From Nostoc sp. GT001 (GTDB lineage Bacteria; Cyanobacteriota; Cyanobacteriia; Cyanobacteriales; Nostocaceae), in assembly GCF_030382115.1 (NCBI RefSeq), contig NZ_JAUDRJ010000003.1:2861178-2883041 (forward strand): DNA of 21,864 nucleotides, in the 5' to 3' direction. The notes beneath the pieces were generated by a model. The model had not been told where the DNA came from, made no database searches, and worked only from the letters and a program-made list of their open reading frames with translations. Each line of letters starts with the position of its first letter. Within the stretch, counting starts at the first letter, position 1. Position numbers and translations under genes: made by a program. Below are positions 16,401-21,864 of this stretch, in pieces.

Positions 16401-16880
16401 AGGAGTGGTAATCCAAACCATTTGGGAGGTAGCTGTCACTAAAGAGCGGTATCGGGCTTCGATACACTCCTTTTCGGCTTCTGCTACCTTGCGATCGTGA
16501 ATATCAGTGCAAGTGCCTACCCACTCGCGGATGCTACCGTCTTCTTCGAGGACAGGTGCGCCACAAACAAAGAAGTGGCGGTATGAGCCGTCTTGTCCAC
16601 GAATCCGGTATTCAATTTCATAGAGGCTGCGGTTGGCTACGGCTACACCCCAGGCTTGGGCGGTGAGGGGACGATCATCAGGATGAACGGCATCAATCCA
16701 GCCCCCATTTTCAGCTTCAGCTAGACTTTGACCTGTATAAGCTATCCAGCTTGCCAGTTCAAAACATATTCCTTCTGATGTAGATACCCAGACAATTTGC
16801 GTGGTAGCTGTCACCAAAGACCGAAACCGTTCTTCACTCTGTTTTAAGATTTTTTTGTATTCATCAAGTTGGTTAAACAT
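13494..16880 (-). CDS. Hybrid sensor histidine kinase with five PAS domains and two receivers
   Basis: A 1128-residue soluble protein. Residues 15-136, 137-262 and 263-389 are three closely similar PAS/PAC units, each ending EDGSIREWVGTCTDIHDRK or near. A fourth PAS spans about 392-505 and a weaker fifth about 540-650. The HisKA box is STVSHELRTP (H664). The ATPase has N797 in LINLISNAVKFTESG, DTGIGI (from 824) and GTGLGLPICKQI. Receiver 1 (928-1040) is intact with D977 and a K in YLTKPI. Receiver 2 (from about 1049) keeps D1098, lacks the second pocket acid (VVDKNA) and stops before the conserved lysine, so it is probably inactive. No membrane segments. It sits between the GAF kinase and the lone receiver, likely in one phosphorelay. 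Confidence 0.93.
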   Translation of the reverse strand: MFNQLDEYKKILKQSEERFRSLVTATTQIVWVSTSEGICFELASWIAYTGQSLAEAENGGWIDAVHPDDRPLTAQAWGVAVANRSLYEIEYRIRGQDGSYRHFFVCGAPVLEEDGSIREWVGTCTDIHDRKVAEAEKECIEARYRSLVTATSQMVWITTPDGLQKADMSEWRAYTGQTIAEADGWGWLDAVHPDDRPLTAEIWSAAVANRSLYEVEYRVRGKDGTYRYFFACGTPILEEDGSIREWVGTCTDIHDRKLAEAENQRLQERYRSLVTATSQIIWGATPEGSGISSEMLTWMDYTGQSEAEVEGWGWIDPIHPDDRANSTEVWNAAVANRGIYQTEYRLRSKDGTYRYFSVCGAPVLEKDGSIREWIGTCTDIHDRKQAEAENQRLLDMLNHSSDAIIVRDMGDKISHWNQGAERLYGWTREEVKGQCIQAFIKKTFLKPKEEIIAELLDQGNWEGEVEHLTHEGKLIIVQSRWTLQRDIDRQPCAVLEINTDITARKQAEISLRQLNQELEARVIERTAALQNTLAEAQGLNAILDNLADGLLVADTTGQITHFNPAFLAMYELTATALNGHYRELPISGLADLVARTQSHPGEVFSAEVALTKERIGQAVATAIFKKTTDSEPSTCFGSALLIRDVTAEKEIDQMKTDFISTVSHELRTPLTSVLGFASIIQEKLETDVFPMISTEDRKLQKTIKRVADNLNIIVSEAERLTSLINDVLDIAKMEAGKVEWHMQPIDPSELMDWATNSTAGLFETNGLQLVSEIEPGLPQIVGDRNRLLQVLINLISNAVKFTESGCVTCRVKQGNDGVCISVIDTGIGIAPEDQPKVFEKFRQVGDTLTDKPKGTGLGLPICKQIVDHHGGRIWVESEPGKGSIFSFIIPTYASDQKTTANLNLDTLVKQLKEHVITKSAVLNQNRKTILVVDDDANIRELLRQQLENEGYNVREGKDGMDAIHQIKIARPDLILLDVMMPQINGFDVAAVLKNDPQTADIPIIILSIIENKERGYHIGIDRYLTKPIDTEKLLNEIGSLLYQGTSSKKVLVVDKNASALKTLSDVLQTQGYSVIEASDPQECIYKALSAKPDMIIIDSIFSQEADLVKTLRFEKELENVFFIMLSEQ

Positions 16881-17063
16881 AGTTGAGGTTTCTTTAATGG
16901 CGTATTTGGGTAGGGTTAGAACAACAGAACCAAGACAATAAAGTGGCGTAAAGCCTTAACGAAATTGGGTGGCGTTGAAACATTTGGTAAATTTGATCGG
17001 GTGATGCACCTTCTACATCTGGACTGTGCTGTGAAAGTCGCTGGATCAGTTGAGTATGGCGGA

Positions 17064-18884
17064 TCAGCAAATCCGTCGGTTTGAGCATTGGGCTGTTGAT
17101 GGAATGAAGCCGTCGGTATCGGAAGTATGGGATAATTCTGTGGTTTGAGTTGGCGAGGGAGAAGTGTAATTCTGTTCTTCAGTAGCTTCTGCAAATGCAC
17201 AATTTAACGGAATCTGAATCCAGAATTCTGTCCCTTCACCTGGTTGAGAACGACATTTGAGCATTCCCCCATGTTTGTCTACAACAATTTGGTAGCTGAT
17301 CGCCATGCCTAACCCGGTTCCCTTACCAATATCTTTCGTGGTGAAAAAGGGATCGTAAATGCGGCGAATTACCTCCTCCTTCATTCCTGGGCCGTTGTCA
17401 GCAATGCGAATCACAACCCATTGTTGGTCAAGGACTTTGGTACGAATAGTGATTTGGGAATTGGGGATTGAGGATTGGGAACTACTCCTGACTCCCGAAT
17501 TTTCTATACCTTCTTCCAAAGCATCAATGGCATTTGCGAGGATGTTCATAAATACCTGATTCAACTGTCCGGGGTAGCATTCAATCAGAGGAAGTGTTGC
17601 ATAGTCTTTAACGATTTCAATTGCCGGACGATGAACATCTGCTTTCAGGCGATGGTGAAGAATCATTAAGGTTCCATCGATGCCATCGTGGATGTTAACG
17701 GCTTTCATTTCTGCTTCGTCATGGCGGGAGAAGTTTTTCAAGGATTGGACAATTTCAACAATGCGACTTGTGCCCAGTTTCATTGAATCTAGCAGTTTGG
17801 GGAGATCCTGGATAATAAATTCCAGGTCTATGTTGTCTAACTCTGATTCCACTTCTGGAGGAGCAACAGGTAGGAATTTCTGATACTTTTCCAACAAGTG
17901 CAACAAGTCTTGAGCATATTCGGCAACATACTTTAAATTGCCGTAAATAAAGTTAACTGGGTTGTTGATTTCGTGGGCAACTCCGGCAATAAGTTGCCCT
18001 AGACTGGACATTTTTTCGCTTTGGATCAACTTAGTTTGGGCCAATTGCAATTCATGCAGAGCTTGCTGAAGCTTCTGTGTTTGGGCTTTTGCTTGGAGGG
18101 CTGCTTGAGTGCTTTGTTCGTAAAGCACAGCTTTGTCAATAGCGATCGCTGTTTGAGAGGCAAAGATACTCACCAGTTTCAGGTGTTCAGCCTTGTATGA
18201 GTCAGTTTTAGCCGTTCCAATGGCGATCGCTCCCAGTACCCGCTCTTTGGCTCGTAACGGTACACAAATCATTGCAGCAACGTTTTTTTGCCCCTCTAAC
18301 CGAGGATCAGCTTGCACATCATTGACAAGTTCGGCTCGGTTGGATTGCACAATGTTGCCGATAATTCCCTTACCCGGTTCCGGCTGATTATGGTCAAAAA
18401 ACACTCCAAATTCGGCAATGACTTCAAACGCAGTTGCATCTGGACTCAAAAGCAGAATCATTCCCGCAGATGATTCAATTAATTGACTCAATTCTTGCAG
18501 CACAAGTTGGGCAATCTGTCGCGTATCTAAACTTGTTGTGAGTTGAGTCGAGATATCGTCAAACAAATCAATTTCCTGGTATCGCTCTAACAATTCTTTA
18601 GCGAGTACTTTCTTCTCAGCTTCCTGCTTTGCCAGAAATGAGAGCAAATTTGCAAGTATAATTGCCTGTTCTTGCCCAACAACCCAACCGATGATTTCTC
18701 CTGAAACCTCGATTGGATAACGGTTTTCTACAGTTTGCTCCCCAATGCTAATCAGTTTCGTGCCGTCTACCAGTTCAACATCAATCGCGATGTTGAACTG
18801 GTAGACTAAGTTATTAATAAGAGATGGCAACTCTTTTTTGTTGAGCATCTTTCTGAGGCTAACTGCGGGCATGAAACACCTCAT
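17064..18884 (-). CDS. GAF-domain sensor histidine kinase
   Basis: A 606-residue soluble kinase. An N-terminal domain of unknown type (about 13-90) is followed by a helix, a GAF domain (about 112-258), a coiled coil rich in Q and K (260-290), the HisKA box LGQLIAGVAHEINNPVNFIY (H304) and an ATPase with N451 in NILANAIDAL, DNGPGM (497-502) and GKGTGLGMAIS (520-530). The EINNP form is typical of cyanobacterial kinases. Residues 461-477 are encoded by an STRR repeat inserted in the ATPase lid region. The tail after 560 is low-complexity. The first ATG (18884) has no ribosome-binding site; an ATG at residue 5 is preceded by GAGGTG and may be the true start. First gene of the two-component set. 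Confidence 0.92.
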   Translation of the reverse strand: MRCFMPAVSLRKMLNKKELPSLINNLVYQFNIAIDVELVDGTKLISIGEQTVENRYPIEVSGEIIGWVVGQEQAIILANLLSFLAKQEAEKKVLAKELLERYQEIDLFDDISTQLTTSLDTRQIAQLVLQELSQLIESSAGMILLLSPDATAFEVIAEFGVFFDHNQPEPGKGIIGNIVQSNRAELVNDVQADPRLEGQKNVAAMICVPLRAKERVLGAIAIGTAKTDSYKAEHLKLVSIFASQTAIAIDKAVLYEQSTQAALQAKAQTQKLQQALHELQLAQTKLIQSEKMSSLGQLIAGVAHEINNPVNFIYGNLKYVAEYAQDLLHLLEKYQKFLPVAPPEVESELDNIDLEFIIQDLPKLLDSMKLGTSRIVEIVQSLKNFSRHDEAEMKAVNIHDGIDGTLMILHHRLKADVHRPAIEIVKDYATLPLIECYPGQLNQVFMNILANAIDALEEGIENSGVRSSSQSSIPNSQITIRTKVLDQQWVVIRIADNGPGMKEEVIRRIYDPFFTTKDIGKGTGLGMAISYQIVVDKHGGMLKCRSQPGEGTEFWIQIPLNCAFAEATEEQNYTSPSPTQTTELSHTSDTDGFIPSTAQCSNRRIC

Positions 18885-19436
18885 CTAGAGCAGGTTGCAA
18901 ATTTTTGACAATCAGTGTTAGCTCGTTTGAGTAGTGTCTCAAACAGAAACCTACACTGTATTGCAACCTCCTACCACCTTCACCGTAGCTATCCGTACTC
19001 CTTTGTATAAGCAAGCTATGCCTAGCATCTCCAGAAAAGAGAGGAATTCTCATAAAAATCTAGGGATATAATAATTTACTAATTAAGACTAGTTTTCCCA
19101 AAAACCTTAGTGATATAACAGCGAAGTCGAGCGGTAGCAAATACCTTTAAACTCTGTACCAGAGGCATTTTTCCGTCCTTGTAACTTGCTTACTGTTTGA
19201 TTCAGTTATAACAACTATAAGTAAAAAAAAATTAATTAGATAAAAGCATAGATTTAAATCTATGGTAAATTAATGTCTTTTGTTGCTATTCCTCATAAAT
19301 TGGGAATTAGCTTTTTGGGTATATGGGTGAGCGTATTTCTGAGAGTATAATAATTACCTTTAATGTAACAAAAGAAGCTGCGATCGCAGCTTCTTTTGGT
19401 AATTTTAAAAAGTATTTAGGTAAGCGCTAGCTTTAG
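18885..19436. other. AT-rich intergenic region upstream of the two-component genes
   Basis: No gene is supported. It should hold the promoter of the kinase set (minus), though no clear -35/-10 pair stands out. An 18-base perfect palindrome CATAGATTTAAATCTATG lies at 19247-19264 and could be an operator. The right end contains the palindromic terminator at 19369-19398. A 64-residue minus frame at 18859-19053 has no family signature. Confidence 0.4.
19369..19398. terminator. 30-base perfect palindrome terminator with HIP1 at its centre
   Basis: Positions 19369-19398 form a perfect palindrome whose middle eight bases are the HIP1 site GCGATCGC (19380-19387) and whose arms end in CTTCTTTT. On the minus strand it lies 38 bases beyond the hydroxylase-type stop and ends with a T-rich CTTCTTTTGTT, a plausible intrinsic terminator. 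The symmetry also lets it act on the plus strand. Confidence 0.65.
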
Positions 19437-19937
19437 TTAGATCCGATAATCGCGAAAACGAAGTCTGAGTAATCGCAGCCAGCACAACCACATTTGTGCA
19501 GGTTGTTCAAAGAAGGTGAAAATATCGCCGAAACCTAAATTAGTTTTGTGATGATGCAACCAGTGTCTCTCAGGAGTGGTAATAAATAGAATTTGACATA
19601 AGATATTTACAGGCTTAGGAGTTTGCCAACCTAGTACACTTATGTGTCTCCACCATACATGAAACTGACCAAGCAGTAATCCAGAGATAACGCCAATGGG
19701 AGAGAAAGACCACAAGACTACTGCTATAAGTACATAAGGTAAAGCTCCCAAGATACCATCTAAAAGAACCTGGGGATTAAAAGTCAAAATAGCATAGTGG
19801 CGGAAGTCCTTCTTCCAGGAGTGGTGTGTTTTTAAATGAAGGCTACCAAAAACGTGCTCGGGTACGTGATAAAAGAATGTAGATAGAAAATCGCCAAAAA
19901 ACAGTAATAACCAAGCAACAGCGATAGCCTCAAGCAT
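19437..19937 (-). CDS. Sterol desaturase/fatty acid hydroxylase superfamily protein
   Basis: A 166-residue membrane protein with about four hydrophobic segments and the histidine clusters of the diiron hydroxylase superfamily: HVPEH (H24, H28), HLKTHH (H34, H38, H39), H47, HVWWRH (H93, H98) and HWLHHH (H125, H128-130). Members insert oxygen into lipids, sterols or carotenoids using di-iron, O2 and reductant. It is shorter than typical 200-280-residue members but has all histidine boxes, so it appears complete. A strong GAGGAG site (19943-19948, minus) lies six bases before the ATG at 19937. It is monocistronic, with a palindromic terminator downstream. The substrate is unknown. Confidence 0.85.
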   Translation of the reverse strand: MLEAIAVAWLLLFFGDFLSTFFYHVPEHVFGSLHLKTHHSWKKDFRHYAILTFNPQVLLDGILGALPYVLIAVVLWSFSPIGVISGLLLGQFHVWWRHISVLGWQTPKPVNILCQILFITTPERHWLHHHKTNLGFGDIFTFFEQPAQMWLCWLRLLRLRFRDYRI

Positions 19938-20966
19938 TTGTACTCCTCAAGAATAGTTAATAAAACTCCACAGAAAATATGCAAATGTCATTCTGTGGGC
20001 GTAAACACCTAGTTTTCCGCCACTAAAGCAGCATCTGTGCATCTTATGTGTCTACACTCCAGCTAATTTTGCTCAGAGTATATGTAATTGGTTTAGTTGC
20101 AGTTTCTATGAATCTCCAATCCTTAATGCAGTAATCAGCAACTCCTAAGAACCTCCAATTTGACTTTTAACTCTGGGTTAATGGCATTAATACATCTAAA
20201 ACCCGATAGCAATACAGTATTTTGCCATAGTTACTACACAATCTTCTTACTAAGGCATACAGCGTAAGCAAAGGTTGAGTTAAACTTAGTACAAATTTAG
20301 GTTAAGGCTTTCTACAATATTGTTAATTCTAAATTAATTGCAATCAATCTTCAATTATGACTCTATTTAGAATGATATAAATAGATATTATGCCAATATT
20401 AATTAAGTTATTGAGGTGAATAAAGTAGGTTTATAGTTTAATTGAAACACCGTAAAATTTTGATCGTCTAGAATTAACTAGATACCATATATATTTTCTT
20501 TAAATCGAGTAAAAATATTGCTCTCAACCTACACTTTCAATGATGAATTAAGATTGAAAAGACAGAAATACTTTTAGAATTTATCTTTATTTGCCAAGTC
20601 CGTTTGGATTCCCTTACTCTTAACCATTTGCTCGCTCTTATTGTAGATTGTAGATACTGGCGACTTTATGGTCAGCTTTGTCGTAGTTGCTGCTTTGCAT
20701 AGTTTGCTACGCGCAGCGAATGGGTAGGCATTAGACTACAGCCTAAGCAGCGATAAAAAATTAAATGAATGGTAGAGTACCAAATATTGATTATTCCTTT
20801 ATCATTTATAAACAAGTTAGTAAATCAGTAAAGCACACCTGCAATATTTATTTACAACGTGTCCTATTAAAAGGGTATCTCAGTATATCCAAAATTTAGG
20901 TTACTTTCCAGTTGGAAGGTAAAATCAGGATTTTAAGTTATGATTACACGATTTATCTATTTCAGT
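19938..20966. other. Gene-free AT-rich kilobase
   Basis: Stop codons are frequent in all frames and no family signature is visible. The right part of the first 40 bases serves as the hydroxylase leader. One tiny minus frame at 20638-20700 (MQSSNYDKADHKVASIYNLQ, 20 codons) has protein-like composition, and a second open stretch follows in another frame, hinting at an eroded gene, but I cannot identify it. A short GC-rich repeat piece (GCTACGCGCAGCG) lies near 20707-20719. Confidence 0.35.
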
Positions 20967-21114
20967 ATGAACAAAAAATGGGCGGTCAAGCGAATCACTA
21001 TAAACCTGGCATCAAATGAAGCCAAAAACCTTGAAAAATATTGTGAACAGACAGGTAGACCGAGCAACGGATGTAATTAGAGAACTTATTCGAGCCTTGC
21101 CACTGACGAAATAA
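20967..21114 (+). pseudogene. Frameshifted ribbon-helix-helix (CopG/Arc-like) protein
   Basis: Frame one from ATG 20967 gives MNKKWAVKRITINLASNEAK then NLEKYCEQTGRP and meets TAG at 21078-21080. One base later in frame, from GCA at 21064, it continues ATDVIRELIRALPLTK to TAA at 21112-21114. The combined product aligns along its length with the intact minus-strand protein at 21548-21727 (KRITINLTSDEAQNLEKYCE … DVIRELIQALP), and the DNA is also closely similar. One extra A near 21063 breaks it. The family is probably a DNA-binding ribbon-helix-helix dimer, as in many antitoxins. An upstream in-frame ATG exists at 20940. A sequencing error could mimic the break. Confidence 0.75.
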
Positions 21115-21248
21115 AAGTATATTTGCGAACTATTTTACCTTGGTTTATTTTCAAGATATAAGTATTAAAATTTGGTTTAATTGGAGGTCTTAAATTCAGA
21201 GTTAGTAATTTTTTGTGATGATTGAGAGGAACGTAAAAATTTAGTTTC

Positions 21249-21287
21249 TGGCGTGCTGCGCTCATTTACGGCGGGCACAGCGCGCCA
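21249..21287. repeat. GC-rich palindromic repeat in AT-rich spacer
   Basis: TGGCGTGCTG (21249-21258) pairs with CAGCGCGCCA (21278-21287), 9 of 10 Watson-Crick plus one wobble, followed by AAAAAG. Its base composition is far from its surroundings, and it resembles small palindromic repeats dispersed in Nostoc genomes. On the minus strand it is preceded by a T-run rather than followed by one. The rest of 21115-21547 shows no supported gene. Confidence 0.6.
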
Positions 21288-21547
21288 AAAAGAAGATGAC
21301 ACAATCGCTATTATTCAGTTGCACAATCAGGAGTGAGAGAATATTTTTTTGGTTCGGTCACTATCCTTATTCTCTATTGAGTTAGCAAATATACAGTTGT
21401 TAGGATCTAATCTATGATTACTGCTCTTGCAATTACTCACGTCAGAGTCAAATTGAAAACCTTTGTCCAAATTTGTAATACCTTCTACTTCAGCCATAAC
21501 TCTTCTGGACTGGCGCTTTTCAGACTTAGCGTCAACGTCCAGCGAGC

Positions 21548-21727
21548 TCAAGGCAAAGCTTGAATGAGTTCTCGAATCACGTCTATTGCTAGTTTGCCTG
21601 CCTGTTCACAATACTTTTCAAGGTTTTGGGCTTCATCTGATGTCAAATTGATAGTAATTCGCTTAATCGCTCTTTTTTGACTGGAGGTTGTCAAACGGGG
21701 AAATTTAAGTGCAGCAGTTTTATTCAT
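21548..21727 (-). CDS. Ribbon-helix-helix (CopG/Arc-like) small protein
   Basis: A 59-residue protein from the ATG at 21727, chosen because the paralogue at 20967 starts with the same MNK; the frame extends to a TTG at 21775. A basic N-terminus (FPRLTTSSQKRAIKR) is followed by the strand RITINLTSDEAQ, a helix NLEKYCEQAG and a final helix IDVIRELIQALP. This strand-helix-helix order fits CopG/Arc-type DNA-binding dimers, commonly transcription regulators or antitoxins. No toxin gene is recognisable beside it: the next frame downstream (21327-21551) overlaps its stop but has no family signature. Regulation of its own promoter would be typical of the family. Confidence 0.65.
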   Translation of the reverse strand: MNKTAALKFPRLTTSSQKRAIKRITINLTSDEAQNLEKYCEQAGKLAIDVIRELIQALP

Positions 21728-21864
21728 TGATTGATAAGCTAGATATATACAAACTTTCCTTATCAAGATTGCCAATTCTGAGCTGTCTTTACCAGTGAAA
21801 ATCGAGATTTTGAGATTGAACTTAAGCTTTACTCCCCAAAAATATTACGGTGAATACGCAGTAT

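Noticed and set aside
16894..17088. 64-residue minus-strand frame between the two histidine kinases
   Set aside because: Overlaps the kinase stop, has no family signature or ribosome-binding site, and its composition is unremarkable. Likely spacer, though it fills the gap neatly.
18859..19053. 64-residue minus-strand frame before the GAF kinase
   Set aside because: No recognisable domain. It overlaps the kinase start in a different frame and reads through spacer sequence.
21327..21551. 74-residue minus-strand frame overlapping the ribbon-helix-helix stop, a possible toxin partner
   Set aside because: TTG start, polar low-structure composition and no toxin motif (no PIN, RelE or MazF signature). 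Not supportable as a toxin.

Overview
The window is chromosomal DNA from a cyanobacterium, most likely a filamentous Nostoc/Anabaena-type member of the Nostocales. Evidence: many HIP1 octamers (GCGATCGC); a photosystem I PsaM gene; cyanobacterial-type proteins (SePSK/XK-1-like sugar kinase, phosphotransacetylase-like BioD/DRTGG protein, multi-PAS hybrid kinases); and abundant heptanucleotide tandem repeats (STRR) and small palindromic repeats between genes, as is typical of Nostoc genomes. No tRNA, rRNA, CRISPR array, complete insertion sequence or phage module was seen.

Layout. 1-137: 5' end of valS (minus). 195-617: a GxxExxY-family PD-(D/E)XK-like gene bracketed by an inverted repeat. 663-2896: an AmpG-like transporter and a BadF-type N-acetyl amino-sugar kinase, a plausible cell-wall sugar recycling pair. 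2923-5308 (minus): a dienelactone hydrolase-family protein and an FGGY kinase, separated by a structured spacer. 5466-5597: psaM, too short for a typical ORF cutoff, with an N-terminus that looks internally duplicated. 5850-9808: a small bitopic coiled-coil membrane protein, a TPR protein, an unknown cyanobacterial protein, a glutathione transferase, YajQ and a MAPEG protein. 9896-11919 (minus): a short DprA/LOG-like Rossmann protein overlapping a degenerate GIY-YIG gene, then a phosphotransacetylase-like BioD/DRTGG protein.

About 11920-12720 is repeat-dense debris with a pentapeptide-repeat remnant. 12998-18884 is a three-gene minus-strand two-component locus: a GAF-histidine kinase, a 1128-residue multi-PAS hybrid kinase and a lone CheY-like receiver. 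All three proteins lack membrane segments, so the system probably senses a cytoplasmic signal. After it come a sterol-desaturase/fatty-acid-hydroxylase-type diiron membrane protein (19437-19937) and an AT-rich, gene-poor tail holding a frameshifted and an intact copy of a ribbon-helix-helix protein.

The strongest unusual signals are small. They are the terminal inverted repeat around the GxxExxY gene, the duplicated N-terminus of PsaM, an STRR repeat translated in frame inside the ATPase domain of a histidine kinase, the triplicated PAS module, and the decayed ribbon-helix-helix paralogue. I found no convincing new multi-gene defence or mobile system.
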